Assembly: GCF_040564635.1 (NCBI RefSeq)
Contig: NZ_CP159837.1
Location: 1,801,001-1,865,000, forward strand
Length of the DNA stretch: 64,000 bases
Direction: 5' to 3'
DNA from: Planktothricoides raciborskii GIHE-MW2
GTDB lineage: Bacteria > Cyanobacteriota > Cyanobacteriia > Cyanobacteriales > Laspinemataceae
In this document: piece by piece, positions 42,042 to 52,080 of the stretch
Layout: each line of letters opens with the position of its first letter
Position numbering within the stretch: position 1 is the first letter of the stretch
Translations under genes and position numbers: made by a program
Notes under the pieces: model-generated
Seen by the model: only the letters and a program-made list of their open reading frames with translations
The model's database searches: none
What the model was told of the DNA's origin: nothing

Positions 42042-42824
42042 TTAGCTAGAGGCACTGGTATAAAAGCGCAGGGCAAACCGCCAAAAGGCGATCGAAGCGC
42101 ATAGCAAAGTGATGGCTAAAACTCCCGAACCCATGATCCAAGTGAATTCTCCACGGTTTAACATTGCCTGAGCGGGTACTGTGGTTAAAAAAGCGACCGG
42201 CACTACAAAGGTAAAGAAAACTCTATAGGCGGTGGGATAAGCCACCATTGGATATCTTCCGGCTTCCAGGAGTCCTCTTAATACCTCAGTAATATTGTAG
42301 GTTTTAACGAACCAAATTGTTGTTGATCCGAGCATAAACCATAAGCTATAAAGACTAATGACGGCAAATAATAAAGGAATAAAACTTAACAAGTAATTAA
42401 CGCTGCTTAAGCCTAGTTGACTGCCAGCGTATCCGACAATAATTATGCCAAATAATAAGTCAGACAAACCCCAAAGAGAAATGGTGCGGGTAGAAAGCCA
42501 AAATTGACTACTAATGGGTTTGAGCAAAATAAAATCTAAAGTTCCTTGTTGCACATGATCGACGATGCGATTTAGGTTAGGAATCAAAAATGTGGCGGAA
42601 AATCCTTGCAATATGGTAAAAATTCCCAGAACAATTAAGGCTTCTTGCCATTGCCAACCTTGGAAAGTATAGCCTGTTCTATAAAATAAAAATAATCCAA
42701 ATATACTGCCCCCTAAGCTGCCGATACTGGTGAAGGTAGCCAGTATAAAATTTATCCGGTATTCCATTTCAGCGGCGATCGCTGCTCCCCAAAATAATTT
42801 TAAAATTGATAGATATCTTTGCAT
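42042..42824 (-). CDS. ABC-2 type transporter permease
   Basis: A 260-aa integral membrane protein with about six transmembrane helices (for example IVLGIFTILQGFSATFLI, LLFGIIIVGYAG, LLSFIPLLFAVISLYSLWFML). GTLDFILLKPISSQF and the C-terminal FTFVVPVAFLTTVPA are typical of the DUF990/ABC-2 permease family. It would work with a partner permease and an ATPase encoded elsewhere. Substrate unknown. Confidence 0.85.
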   Translation of the reverse strand: MQRYLSILKLFWGAAIAAEMEYRINFILATFTSIGSLGGSIFGLFLFYRTGYTFQGWQWQEALIVLGIFTILQGFSATFLIPNLNRIVDHVQQGTLDFILLKPISSQFWLSTRTISLWGLSDLLFGIIIVGYAGSQLGLSSVNYLLSFIPLLFAVISLYSLWFMLGSTTIWFVKTYNITEVLRGLLEAGRYPMVAYPTAYRVFFTFVVPVAFLTTVPAQAMLNRGEFTWIMGSGVLAITLLCASIAFWRFALRFYTSASS

Positions 42825-42874
42825 GGGCTTGTTATTTGTGGTTTGTTGGTGGGTAGGGATTCTTTTGTTATTTG

Positions 42875-42972
42875 TTATTGGTTGGTGGTTATTGGTTGGT
42901 GGTTATTGGTTGGTGGTTATTGGTTGGTGGTTATTGGTTGGTGGTTATTGGTTGGTGGTTATTGGTTGGTGG
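42875..42972. repeat. 14-bp tandem repeat, seven units
   Basis: Seven perfect head-to-tail copies of TTATTGGTTGGTGG upstream of the ABC-2 gene start. Related TTGGTTGTTTGTTGG runs occur at 10749 and 48000. A slippage-prone minisatellite; no coding role is supported. Confidence 0.92.
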
Positions 42973-43278
42973 TTGGCATTATAGCAAATAGCTGGCAGTA
43001 AATAACAAACAATGAATAACAAATAACAAATAACGAGTTACTTCAGGACAAATAACCGTAAAATAATTTTTATGGCCACGGATTGCCGCGATCCAAGATT
43101 TCAGTCTAAGATAAGACCATAAATCTGGTATAGGAGCAAATTCAATGATAGTTTCAATTTACGCCCCAGCATTATTAAGATTATATAAAATTTCTGACAA
43201 TTTAATAGTACCCGTATAAAATTGTCAAATAAATTAAATCAAAAACGTTTTTACTTAACCACCTTAAATTTTTCAAAT

Positions 43279-46200
43279 ATGTATAATGAAATACCAAATA
43301 ATATTCTGGTTTTAAATAAAAAAGATTCAGTGAATGAAAAAGTCCAAAGTATTTTAGAAGCTAATCAATTAACTGTGATAAATATCCAGGGGTTTTGTGA
43401 AGCGATCGCCTATTTGACTGAAGGCAGATCCCCACAACCGGATTTGGTGCTGCTTGACCTGGATCTGCCAGAAGTTTCCGGGGCATATGCGGTGAAACAA
43501 TTACAAGCGATCGCCCCTGATGTGCCGATTATAGCACTGGTGAGTCCGCAGCAGGAAGAAATGGCGAACGGGCTATTTTCTGTGGGACTGCAAGACTACT
43601 TGGTAAAAGACGAAATCAACAGTCGGGCATTGATGCGAGTAATTGCCGGGGCAGTTTCCCGGAGTCGCTATGTTAAATCATCTGAACGTAAGATAAGCAA
43701 TCGATTAGAAAAAATAAGTGCAGCACTGGGAAATGATTTTTTCCAAAAGTCGCCGACGGGGATGGCAATTTTAGATCCCGTGGGGGTAATTATCCACGTT
43801 AATCAAGCTTTAGCCAAGATGAATGGGCGATCGCTTCAGGATTTTTTGAGCAAAAAAATTACAGAAATATGGCCAGAAATCGGCATTCAATTGATGGGAC
43901 AGTTTGAACAAGTTTGGCAAACTGTCCCATCAATTATCGCTCAGGAATTTACCATGAATCAACCAGGAGCGTCGAACTTGACTCATCAATCATGGTCGAT
44001 GTTTCCTCTGTCTGATGCTGAGGGAGAAACTATCGCGATTGGCTGCTTAATTCTGGATATCAGCGATCGCAAACAAGCGGCTGAAGCGATGTTGCATCCG
44101 CAACGCTTCGCGAACGAACAAGAACGCCGGCAACTCAGACAAATTGTCGCCCATGCGCCAGTAGCGATCGCTATTTTAGATCGAGAACTGCGCTACTTGG
44201 CTTACAGTAAAAAATGGCTGACCACTTATGGCTTAGTCGGTCAAGAAATTTTGGGCGATTGCCACTATCAAATAGTACCAGATATGCCCGATCACTGGCA
44301 AGAAAATTATCAAAAAGCATTGGCTGGAGAAATCATTTCTATTCCCGAAGAATGCTGGAATCGGGCAAACGGCCAGAAAATTTATTTGCGTCGGGCAATT
44401 CATCCTTGGTACAGTCCCAATGGTCAAGTGGGGGGGATTGTCATTGCCAGCGATGTTGCATCCGCAACGCCGAAGCGCGATCGCATCGATGAATTAGTTG
44501 AAGCCAGAGAAAAAGCGATCGCTGCTGTTAAATTTAAATCCCAATTTTTTGCCAACATCAGTCACGAAATCCGCACTCCCATGAATGGGGTATTAGCCAT
44601 GAGTGACTTACTCTTGAAAACGCCATTAAATGGGGAACAACTTGATTTTGTTCAAACCTTAAAAGTGACAAGTCATCACTTACTGACAATTATTAATGAC
44701 TTACTAGATTTTTCTAAACTAGAATCCGCCCAAATTCGGCTAGAAATGCGAGAGTTTGACTTAAATGAATGCCTGGAAACTGTCATAGATTTACTGGCAA
44801 CTCAAGCCAATGCCAAAGGGTTACAAATGGCCGTCCTAGTTGATGGGGATGTTCCCCGGCAACTGGTTGGGGATGATTTGCGCTTAAGGCAAATTCTGAC
44901 AAACTTAATTGGCAATGCCTTAAAATTTACCGAAACCGGAGAAATCATTGTTCATGTTGAGCGGCTAGAAACTTTAAATATAAAAAAATCTCCAATAAAT
45001 TATCCTGCCATCAATAGTTATGCTCTAAATAGACCGATTACCATAAAATTTTCAATTAAAGATACAGGAATTGGAATTTCCGATCCCGATCAAAAGAAAC
45101 TATTCCAAGTTTTCTCCCAAGTGCATCAAACTTCGAGAAAATATGGAGGCACGGGCTTAGGATTAGCAATTTGTAAACAATTCGCGGAATTAATGGGAGG
45201 TGAAATCGGGGTACAAAGCCAATTGGGTGAGGGTTCTACTTTTTGGTTTACCATTAAACTAGGTTTGGGAAAAACCCATATGGATCTGCCTCATCTAAGT
45301 TATGCCAATAAATCAGAAAAAATCCGAGAAATTGAGGCGACAAGAAAAGCCCTGTCTGGAAAAAAAATCTTGGTCATCGATCGAAATGCCACGAATCGCA
45401 CCGTAGTGATTTTAGCAGCCAAAAGTTGGGGAATGCAAGTAGAAGAAACAGATAATGCTGTGGCGGCTTTAACTAATTTATGTTCAGACAGCGCTCAACA
45501 AAATTTTTATCATGTTGTTTTAGTGGATTGGCAAATGCTGAAATTAGACCGAGATTTTCGCGCTCAATTAATGCGGATTAAACCCGTGCTTAAGCCAACT
45601 AAATTCGTTTTAATGACTGAAATCACGGAAACGCAAAAAGCTAAACATTTGCTTGAGTTAGCCTTTGCGACTTACTTGGTCAAACCCATTACCGAAAGTC
45701 GATTAAAAACCGCTATGTTAAAAGTCCTATTTTCTCCTAATGAATCCTCTAGTCAAATGAAGGAAAAAATCAATCTTGCTAAAAATAAAGCATCGGATTT
45801 TAAAATTTTGATTGTAGAAGATACCCTAATGAATCAAAAAGTGATTAAACATCAGTTAGAAATGCTGGGTTATGTGGCTGATTTTGTGAACAATGGTCAA
45901 GAAGCGTTAGCGCAATTATCAGAAAAATCTTACGATATTATTTTCATGGATTGTCAAATGCCCATATTGGATGGATATGAAACAACTAAAGCTGTGAGAG
46001 AACGGGAAGCACAACATAAATTGCCGAAAAATATCATCGAAAGAACTGTGGTTATTGGGTTAACCGCTTATGGAATTAATGATGAATGTGCGGACGGAAG
46101 TGGTTTGACAAATCGAGAAAAAGGTTTGGCGGTGGGTATGGATGATTTTTTAACCAAACCCATCTCCCTGGAAGATTTAGAATCGGCTATTCAGCGATGG

Positions 46201-47082
46201 GTTAAACCTGAAACTTCACCCCCAGAAATTGTCAATAATTTAGTAAATGTGCCTGAATGTACTGTGGAGCAAGTTTATGGCCTTGAGTCCGTAGTAAATG
46301 TGGCTCATTTGGCCAAAATTACCCAGGCTAATATTGAGTTACAACAAGAGTTGCTAGGACTATTTATTCAACAGGCTGAAACGAATTTGCAAAAGGCACA
46401 AGCAGCTTTAGAAACTGGGGATATTCAAACTTTATGCCGCAACGCACATCAATTAAAAGGGGCGAGTGCCAATGTCGCAGTGATTGGGATGCCAGAGTTG
46501 GCGGCAGAATTGGAACGTCAAGCTAACGCTAATAATTTAAAAGAAGCGATCGCCCTTATTGGTGAACTAAAACAAAAACTGGATCAGTTAAAAAATGCGA
46601 TGCTGCACAGCGGATCTTTTAAGGGAATCACCGCTTCAGAAAATTTGAACCATTTCACCCAGACTGCTATGATTGCTCAGAACAGTCCGGTCAAACAGGT
46701 GAATCCTGATTCACGGGCGATCGCCGTTGATTCACACCGATTATCGGCACAAATTCCCATTGATTTTGCTCGACTACACAAAATCTCTGGAAGCAATCAT
46801 TTTTTTGAAAAAAAACTGTTAGAAACCTTTGTCCAACAAACCGACACCTATCTAGAAGAAGCCATGACCGCCCTCACGGATCAAAATTACTTTCATCTGG
46901 CTCACAAAATGCAGCAAATTAAAGGAACAAGTCAAAATGTGGGGATTCTTATCATCCCAGAAATTACCAGTAAAATCGAAGCAGAAATCACTCAAAACAA
47001 TTTCACCTCGATCGCAGAAACCATGAAACAATTACAAAATATTTATCAGGCTGTTAAGGAGTTTATTGCCGCCGATCGGTGA
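43279..47082 (+). CDS. Giant hybrid histidine kinase with two Hpt domains
   Basis: A 1267-aa protein from the ATG at 43279; an upstream TTG at 43222 is possible. Order: receiver (~10-125, LLDLDLP), two PAS domains (~150-265, ~290-400), HisKA (H429 in [11 protein letters not shown]), HATPase ([26 protein letters not shown]), two receivers (~695-815 with VDWQM; ~840-975 with FMDCQMP), Hpt 1 (H1057 in AHQLKGAS) and a second Hpt-like domain (~1165-1267). In the second Hpt the phosphorylatable His is replaced by Gln (MQQIKGTS). A cytoplasmic phosphorelay hub. Two HIP1-rich repeat inserts encode linkers near PAS 2. Confidence 0.92.
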   Translation: MYNEIPNNILVLNKKDSVNEKVQSILEANQLTVINIQGFCEAIAYLTEGRSPQPDLVLLDLDLPEVSGAYAVKQLQAIAPDVPIIALVSPQQEEMANGLFSVGLQDYLVKDEINSRALMRVIAGAVSRSRYVKSSERKISNRLEKISAALGNDFFQKSPTGMAILDPVGVIIHVNQALAKMNGRSLQDFLSKKITEIWPEIGIQLMGQFEQVWQTVPSIIAQEFTMNQPGASNLTHQSWSMFPLSDAEGETIAIGCLILDISDRKQAAEAMLHPQRFANEQERRQLRQIVAHAPVAIAILDRELRYLAYSKKWLTTYGLVGQEILGDCHYQIVPDMPDHWQENYQKALAGEIISIPEECWNRANGQKIYLRRAIHPWYSPNGQVGGIVIASDVASATPKRDRIDELVEAREKAIAAVKFKSQFFANISHEIRTPMNGVLAMSDLLLKTPLNGEQLDFVQTLKVTSHHLLTIINDLLDFSKLESAQIRLEMREFDLNECLETVIDLLATQANAKGLQMAVLVDGDVPRQLVGDDLRLRQILTNLIGNALKFTETGEIIVHVERLETLNIKKSPINYPAINSYALNRPITIKFSIKDTGIGISDPDQKKLFQVFSQVHQTSRKYGGTGLGLAICKQFAELMGGEIGVQSQLGEGSTFWFTIKLGLGKTHMDLPHLSYANKSEKIREIEATRKALSGKKILVIDRNATNRTVVILAAKSWGMQVEETDNAVAALTNLCSDSAQQNFYHVVLVDWQMLKLDRDFRAQLMRIKPVLKPTKFVLMTEITETQKAKHLLELAFATYLVKPITESRLKTAMLKVLFSPNESSSQMKEKINLAKNKASDFKILIVEDTLMNQKVIKHQLEMLGYVADFVNNGQEALAQLSEKSYDIIFMDCQMPILDGYETTKAVREREAQHKLPKNIIERTVVIGLTAYGINDECADGSGLTNREKGLAVGMDDFLTKPISLEDLESAIQRWVKPETSPPEIVNNLVNVPECTVEQVYGLESVVNVAHLAKITQANIELQQELLGLFIQQAETNLQKAQAALETGDIQTLCRNAHQLKGASANVAVIGMPELAAELERQANANNLKEAIALIGELKQKLDQLKNAMLHSGSFKGITASENLNHFTQTAMIAQNSPVKQVNPDSRAIAVDSHRLSAQIPIDFARLHKISGSNHFFEKKLLETFVQQTDTYLEEAMTALTDQNYFHLAHKMQQIKGTSQNVGILIIPEITSKIEAEITQNNFTSIAETMKQLQNIYQAVKEFIAADR

Positions 47083-47124
47083 TGACCCGATCGGCACATT
47101 AACCGAATCCCAGGAAATAAAAGC

Positions 47125-47592
47125 ATGATTCCCAATCAAGAAAAAAACACCCAGCCATCAGTATTAGTGATTGGATATGGAAATACCCTCCGCAGTGATG
47201 ATGGGGTGGGGCAACAGGTTGCCACTCTGGTCGAGGAGTGGAAATTGCCATATATCCGCAGTTATGCGGTCCACCAGTTAACTCCAGAATTGGCGGCAGA
47301 ACTAGCTACCGTCCAGCGAGCCATTTTTATCGATGCCTACCCAGAGTCTACAACGGTGGAAGTTTATCCCCTGACCGATGAAGTCCCAGAAACGACCAAT
47401 TGTTTGGGACATACCAGTAATCCGCGATCGCTCCTCACCTTAGCCAAACAGGTTTATGGGGTCGCCCCGGCTGCTTGGTGGGTACTCATTCCAGCGGTTA
47501 ACTTCGACTTTGGCGAACAATTTTCCCCCACCACCCAAGCGGCGATCGCGGTTGCTTTAGAAAAAATTAAACAATTAGTCAGCGAATTTTGA
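47125..47592 (+). CDS. NiFe-hydrogenase maturation endopeptidase
   Basis: A 155-aa HybD/HoxW-type protease. The start VLVIGYGNTLRSDDGVG carries the first metal-binding acidic residue. The FIDAYPES acidic residue and the LGHTSNPRSLL histidine complete the usual nickel-site trio. It clips the C-terminus of the hydrogenase large subunit after Ni insertion. It lies just before hypA and hypB, fitting a maturation cluster. Whether it serves the bidirectional (Hox) or uptake (Hup) enzyme cannot be told. Confidence 0.92.
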   Translation: MIPNQEKNTQPSVLVIGYGNTLRSDDGVGQQVATLVEEWKLPYIRSYAVHQLTPELAAELATVQRAIFIDAYPESTTVEVYPLTDEVPETTNCLGHTSNPRSLLTLAKQVYGVAPAAWWVLIPAVNFDFGEQFSPTTQAAIAVALEKIKQLVSEF

Positions 47593-47643
47593 CTATTCTC
47601 CCCACGATCAATTTGTCAGAATTATCTACGATAAAATAATGAC

Positions 47644-47994
47644 ATGCATGAAGTCAGTTTAATGGAACAAACCCTAGAAATTGCCCTAGAAAATGCTCGT
47701 CAGCAAGGAGCAAACAAAATCAATCGCTTAAAAATGCGGATTGGTGAAATGTCTGGGGTGGTTCCCGAAGCCTTAGAGTTTGCCTTTGATGTGGTGACAC
47801 AAGGCACGATCGCCCACGGAGCAATTCTAGAAATAGAATCAGTCCCCGTTGTTTGTTATTGCTCTCACTGTCAGCGGGAATTTTCCCCACCTGATGTATT
47901 TTATCAATGTCCAACTTGTGAACAATTCAGTCAAAAAATGATTTCGGGAAAAGAAATTGAATTAACTTCTCTAGAATTATCGGACTTTGTTTGA
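47644..47994 (+). CDS. hypA: HypA, nickel-delivery chaperone
   Basis: A 116-aa HypA/HybF protein. The N-terminal MHEVSLM provides the Ni-binding His2. The zinc site is CYCSHC...CPTC. Together with HypB it inserts nickel into the hydrogenase large subunit. Normal length for the family. It is 51 bp after the maturation protease and ~190 bp before hypB. Confidence 0.96.
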   Translation: MHEVSLMEQTLEIALENARQQGANKINRLKMRIGEMSGVVPEALEFAFDVVTQGTIAHGAILEIESVPVVCYCSHCQREFSPPDVFYQCPTCEQFSQKMISGKEIELTSLELSDFV

Positions 47995-48055
47995 ATTTGT
48001 TATTGGTTGTTGGTTGTTTGTTGTTTGTTCTTTGTTCTTCGTTCTTCGATGCCAA

Positions 48056-48170
48056 CAACCATCAACCAAAGAATCCCTACCCATCAACCAACAACCAAAG
48101 AATCCCTACCCATCAACCATCAACCAACAACCATCAACCAACAAAGAATCCCTACCCAACAACCATCAAG
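48056..48170. repeat. Imperfect tandem repeat between hypA and hypB
   Basis: Repeated AACCAAAGAATCCCTACCC and CATCAACC blocks, the reverse complement of the GGTTGATGGGTAGGG type near 42845. Non-coding. Confidence 0.75.
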
Positions 48171-48185
48171 TAACAAAATAAAATT

Positions 48186-49118
48186 ATGTGCAAAGATTGC
48201 GGATGTAGTAAAACCCCTGGAGAAATTGGAATTCATAGCCATTTTCACCATGACCATGACCATGACCATGACCACGATCATAACCATGACCATGATCATA
48301 ACCATGATCATGACCATGATCATAACCATGACCATGACTATGACCATCACCACGATCATCAACACCTTTCTGGTCACGATCATCATCATCCCCATTCCCA
48401 AAATGGTCAGAATAAAGGCGATCGCGAAGCGGCGCGGATGCGCGATCGCATTGTTCAAATTAGCCAAGGAATTTTGGACAAAAACGATCGCCTTGCGGAA
48501 CGGAACCGAGGCTATTTTATGGCCAAAGGTTTGCTAGTGTTAAACCTGCTTTCTTCCCCTGGTTCTGGCAAAACTTCCTTGCTAGAACGTACCATTAGTG
48601 ATTTGAAAAATCAGGTAAAAGCTGGAGTCGTGGTCGGTGATTTAGAAACCGATAATGACGCCTCTCGTCTCAGTAAAACCGGTGCCCCGGCCATCCAAAT
48701 TACCACCGGAACGGTCTGCCATTTAGAAGCAGAAATGGTCGCCAAGGCAGTCAAACAACTTGACCTGGATGCTTTGGATTTACTAATTATTGAAAATGTG
48801 GGCAATTTGGTCTGTCCTGCTGCTTATGACCTAGGCGAAAATATGCGGGTAGTCATGTTATCTGTCACCGAAGGAGAAGATAAACCCCTAAAATATCCGA
48901 CCATGTTTAAATCCGCTGATGTGGTGATTGTAAACAAAATTGATATTGCCGAAGTGGTGGGATTTAATCGGGAAAAAGCCTTAACCAATATTCAAAAAGT
49001 AGCTCCCCAAGCGAGTATTTTTGAAGTATCAGCCCGTACCGGGGAAGGGATGGAAAATTGGTATCATTGCCTGACAGAAGCAATGTCAAAAAATCAGCCA
49101 TTCCTGGTTTCTACTTAA
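48186..49118 (+). CDS. hypB: HypB, nickel-insertion GTPase with a long His/Asp tract
   Basis: A 310-aa protein. The N-terminal CKDCGC is the high-affinity Ni motif. Residues ~17-75 form a His/Asp-rich tract, mostly HDHDHD, that can store nickel. A short linker [12 protein letters not shown] is encoded by a HIP1-rich palindrome. The GTPase domain follows, with P-loop [19 protein letters not shown] and VVNKIDIAE. Works with HypA in nickel delivery to the hydrogenase. Confidence 0.96.
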   Translation: MCKDCGCSKTPGEIGIHSHFHHDHDHDHDHDHNHDHDHNHDHDHDHNHDHDYDHHHDHQHLSGHDHHHPHSQNGQNKGDREAARMRDRIVQISQGILDKNDRLAERNRGYFMAKGLLVLNLLSSPGSGKTSLLERTISDLKNQVKAGVVVGDLETDNDASRLSKTGAPAIQITTGTVCHLEAEMVAKAVKQLDLDALDLLIIENVGNLVCPAAYDLGENMRVVMLSVTEGEDKPLKYPTMFKSADVVIVNKIDIAEVVGFNREKALTNIQKVAPQASIFEVSARTGEGMENWYHCLTEAMSKNQPFLVST

Positions 49119-49549
49119 TCGCCTTCGGGCATAAATCCAAAATAGGACTTACAGCGCTTTTCTGTTGAGTAAACCACGAGCGGGCGAAGCATTCCGGCAG
49201 TCAGGTTAATCTTTATAAGCATCAAACTTCTGGCGGAATGCTTCGCCCCTACAGATATTTGTGGTTTACTCGCGGAGAAAATTGCTGTACGCCAATACGC
49301 TATATATAAGGGCAACCACCGCTTTCGGATTGCCCCTCCAAAACCAGAAATATCGACACCATGCGTAAGTCCTATAGCAATCCTATTTAAGCTATCCGTA
49401 GGGTGTTGTTCCGAGACGGTAACGCACCAATACTCATATATAGAGTCGTTGCGTAAGTCCTAATGAATAGAAAAACCCTTTAATTACCGGGGAAGTGATA
49501 TAAGCTAGTGGTTAGCGTAATTTTAACCAATCAAGTAACCAATAAAGTA
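49119..49549. other. Intergenic repeat region
   Basis: Contains GGAATGCTTCGCCCCTAC and TTTGTGGTTTACTCGCGGAG, shared with 28.7 kb, and GCGTAAGTCCTA fragments. No gene is supported. The last ~50 bp precede the ATG at 49550. Confidence 0.55.
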
Positions 49550-50044
49550 ATGTTCAATACGAGTCGATTTCGCCTGTTCGCGAAGCGTGCCGGATGGCAT
49601 TTGAATTTTCGGGCTTTTTATGGGGTGGTAATGACCGTAGCGATCGCGATCGCCACTTGGTTTTGGATGCCCCCCGCTTGGGCAATGACCCAAATTACCC
49701 TCTCTGACCTATCTTACAAAGACTGTCCGGCAGAATTCTCCGAAGGGCTGGTGACTAGCGATGGTTCTGGCAATCCTGCTAATTGCTTTATTATCACTGG
49801 AACCGCCAAAAATCCCACCAATAAAATGGTCTACGATGCGGATGTTTATGGTCGGATTTATGATGCCAATGACAATAACGTGCTGCCGAACCGGACGCGG
49901 GTAGGAAAAATTGATGAAGTTCCCCCTGGGGAAAGCAATTTTGAAGTGAGAATTTCTGTGCCGGTAAATAATCCATTACCTTTGAGCTTAAAACAATTCA
50001 AAGCCTCTGGTTTTGCCTCTGCGGTGCGAATTGAACACTTTTGA
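49550..50044 (+). CDS. Exported FxLYD-like protein
   Basis: A 164-aa protein from the ATG at 49550; a GTG at 49508 is also in frame. The signal sequence is VVMTVAIAIATWFWMPPAWA. The mature domain, with CFIITGTAKNPTNKMVYDADVYGRIYDANDNNVLPNRT and VPPGESNFEVRISVP, is a beta-sandwich pattern like FxLYD domains. Two cysteines may bridge. Function unknown. Ends at a bidirectional terminator. Confidence 0.72.
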   Translation: MFNTSRFRLFAKRAGWHLNFRAFYGVVMTVAIAIATWFWMPPAWAMTQITLSDLSYKDCPAEFSEGLVTSDGSGNPANCFIITGTAKNPTNKMVYDADVYGRIYDANDNNVLPNRTRVGKIDEVPPGESNFEVRISVPVNNPLPLSLKQFKASGFASAVRIEHF

Positions 50045-50061
50045 TCCTGGAAATTTAAAAA

Positions 50062-50098
50062 AGTAGAGACGTAACCAAAACGTCTCTACTTGTATTTT
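50062..50098. terminator. Bidirectional intrinsic terminator
   Basis: AGTAGAGACGT pairs with ACGTCTCTACT over a 7-base loop. The right flank is T-rich (TGTATTTTTGTTT) and the left flank A-rich, so it serves both the 49550 gene and the convergent YggT gene. Confidence 0.85.
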
Positions 50099-50109
50099 TG
50101 TTTACCTTA

Positions 50110-50385
50110 TTAAAATGCACTTGCTGCTGGTAAACTAGCAAATACATCAGCCACAATTTGCAAGAGCAAAATAGCCAAAATTGCGGAAAAGTCAATGCCA
50201 CCGATTGGGGGAATGAAAGAACGGAAAATATTCAGATAAGGATCAGTTAGCTGACTGAGAATCGAAAACGGTGGATCGTACCAGTTGACTTGAGGAAACC
50301 AGCTTAAGAGAATCCTGATGATCAACAGGGCAAAATAGATGTTCAGAAAAGTGGCTATGGTCTGGGTGAGTATCTCTATTCCCAT
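50110..50385 (-). CDS. YggT family membrane protein
   Basis: A 91-aa protein (start at the ATG at 50385; seven extra residues upstream are possible). Two transmembrane segments bracket the YggT motif: TIATFLNIYFALLIIRILLSWFPQ, DPPFSILSQLTDPYLNIFRSFIPP, then IDFSAILAILLLQIV. In cyanobacteria and plastids the family (YlmG/Ycf19) is tied to membrane organisation and division. Confidence 0.92.
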   Translation of the reverse strand: MGIEILTQTIATFLNIYFALLIIRILLSWFPQVNWYDPPFSILSQLTDPYLNIFRSFIPPIGGIDFSAILAILLLQIVADVFASLPAASAF

Positions 50386-50518
50386 AAGTTTATGCTGCGA
50401 AAGCAAATTAATTAAGTTGGTTAAGGCTTAAATTTAGTGTAAACGATGGGGAGGCGGTCTGGAGCAGTTAACCTCCTGAAAGTTGGTCAAATTTGAAAGT
50501 CAACCGTCTCCAGATGCG

Positions 50519-50887
50519 TCAGTCAGTTCGGTTATCCGTCATGGGCTTTCGGGGAGCGACCGGCGAGGAAATCGCTTCAGGGTTGTCCAGTTCATCAGAA
50601 TGATCGTGGTCATCCCCTAACTGGAAGCGGACTTCATCAATGGCTTCATTTAGTTGAGCAATTTTCTCTTCTAAGGTTCGCCGTGCGACAGAAATCTTTT
50701 CCTCTTCACCTTTTAGCGGGCGTTTGATGATTTTACGCAATTTTGATTCCGGCAGTGGACTATTCTCATCGGCTAAAACCTCTTGCGATCGCCCTCCTCC
50801 GAGCAGAAAGCCAATCACGCCTCCGACTAAACCACCGACGACGGCGCCAACGATTAATCCACCTGTAAAATTATCTTGATCACTCAT
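50519..50887 (-). CDS. Glycine-zipper membrane protein, YtxH-like
   Basis: A 122-aa protein. The N-terminal glycine-rich transmembrane segment (GGLIVGAVVGGLVGGVIGFLLGGG) is followed by a charged helix (EEKISVARRTLEEKIAQLNEAIDEVRFQL), probably coiled coil, and a polar tail. The pattern resembles YtxH-like/glycine-zipper proteins. Role unknown. It is near but not clearly co-transcribed with upp. Confidence 0.7.
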   Translation of the reverse strand: MSDQDNFTGGLIVGAVVGGLVGGVIGFLLGGGRSQEVLADENSPLPESKLRKIIKRPLKGEEEKISVARRTLEEKIAQLNEAIDEVRFQLGDDHDHSDELDNPEAISSPVAPRKPMTDNRTD

Positions 50888-50987
50888 TTCTCTTCCCTAT
50901 TCATTAACCGATATTTCCAGGATAACTTCGAGTGAATCACTCGAATAACAGTCTTTTTGTCAAATAGCTCCGGACAATTTTGGGGAT

Positions 50988-51641
50988 TTATTCGGTGCCA
51001 AAGGTGCGATCGCCTGCATCCCCTAATCCCGGAACAATAAACCCCTGCTCATTGAGATGTTCATCAATACAAGCGGCATAGATATTTAACGCGGGATATT
51101 GTAGACTCAATTTCTGCAAAGCGGGAGGGGCTGTCACCACGGAAATAATCCGAATCAGATCCGGACTCACCCCACGATTAGTCAACTCTGTCATAGTGGC
51201 CATAATCGTGCCCCCCGTCGCCAACATCGGTTCGGAAATCAACACTCTGGTTTCCGGCTCAAACTTTTCTGGCAACTTATTCACATAACACCGAGGTTCT
51301 AAGGTTTCCTCATCCCGTACCATGCCCAAATGATAAATCGATGCCGTCGGCAGTACCGTTTGCGCTCCGTCCATCAGGGCTAAACCCGCTCGCAGAATCG
51401 GCACCACCGCGATCGGCTTTTGGGGATTCACCATTGTCGCCGGACAAGGCGCCAAGGGCGTCGAAATCATCACATCCAGAGTGGGCAACCAATCGCGACA
51501 AGCTTCGTAAGTCAGCCAACGGCCTAATTCGGTCATGGCGGTGCGAAACAGGACTGATGGGGTGTCGCGATCGCGAGCCACTGCCAGCCAATGCTTAATT
51601 AAAGGATGAGGTGGAACGAAGACACGCAATTGTATAGTCAT
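50988..51641 (-). CDS. upp: Uracil phosphoribosyltransferase
   Basis: A 217-aa protein from the ATG at 51641, matching the usual UPRT length; a 30-residue upstream extension is unlike the family. The PRPP loop is SEPMLATGGTIMATM, the uracil-binding end GDAGDRTFGT. VVPILRAGL and DEETLEPRCYVNKLP are conserved. Salvages uracil to UMP. Confidence 0.95.
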   Translation of the reverse strand: MTIQLRVFVPPHPLIKHWLAVARDRDTPSVLFRTAMTELGRWLTYEACRDWLPTLDVMISTPLAPCPATMVNPQKPIAVVPILRAGLALMDGAQTVLPTASIYHLGMVRDEETLEPRCYVNKLPEKFEPETRVLISEPMLATGGTIMATMTELTNRGVSPDLIRIISVVTAPPALQKLSLQYPALNIYAACIDEHLNEQGFIVPGLGDAGDRTFGTE

Positions 51642-51852
51642 ATTCGGTAAATTTGTGGCTAAACGTAAATCATCATAGTGCCTTGCGATCGTGGATTGAT
51701 CGGCGATCAGGATTTTTTTCTTATTTGTCATTTGTTATTTGTTGTTTGTTATTTGTTGATGCTCCATCGGCGAATTATGTTAATTTATTGCAGATAAAGT
51801 ATATGCAATAAGCTGTATCCCTAAAAGTTTTGAAAAAAATTCTCAAAAAGTA

Positions 51853-51881
51853 TTGACAAAACTTTGCAATAAGTTTATAGT
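51853..51881 (+). promoter_or_regulatory. Near-consensus sigma-70 promoter
   Basis: TTGACA (51853-51858), 17-bp spacer, TATAGT (51876-51881). Predicted start near 51888. The best promoter match I noticed in the window. Confidence 0.72.
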
Positions 51882-51887
51882 AAATAT

Positions 51888-51960
51888 CGTGTTCTCCTCT
51901 CATAAGGATCGGCAGGCGGGATTAGTTGGCAAGATTAAACTAATCCCGTATTTTCTTTTT
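51888..51960 (+). ncRNA. Candidate ~73-nt small RNA or leader upstream of crtH
   Basis: Between the promoter and a terminator lie ~30 nt including CGTGTTCTCCTCTCATAAGG, a C/T-rich stretch that could act as an anti-Shine-Dalgarno seed. The terminator stem is CGGGATTAGT / ACTAATCCCG (51917-51926 with 51939-51948), followed by TATTTTCTTTTT. No open frame. It may be a free sRNA, or an attenuator for crtH 120 bp downstream. I could not match it to Yfr1 or another named RNA. Confidence 0.6.
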
Positions 51961-52080
51961 ATGCATGGGACTTAACCTGAGAAAGCTTTAAAGGTAAAAT
52001 GTAAGGACACGGCATTGCTGTGTTCTGTCAACAATTGTCAACAACCGCGATCGCAACTAGATCGTCAATCATCACTGATC

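Noticed and set aside
48007-48537. Alternative frames rich in Met-Thr or Met-Val opposite or within hypB
   Set aside because: They are shadows of the His/Asp codon repeat of HypB and the CATCAACC repeats.
51888-51960. Identification of the crtH-upstream RNA as Yfr1
   Set aside because: The characteristic ACTCCTCACAC core is not present. TTCTCCTCTCAT is only superficially similar.
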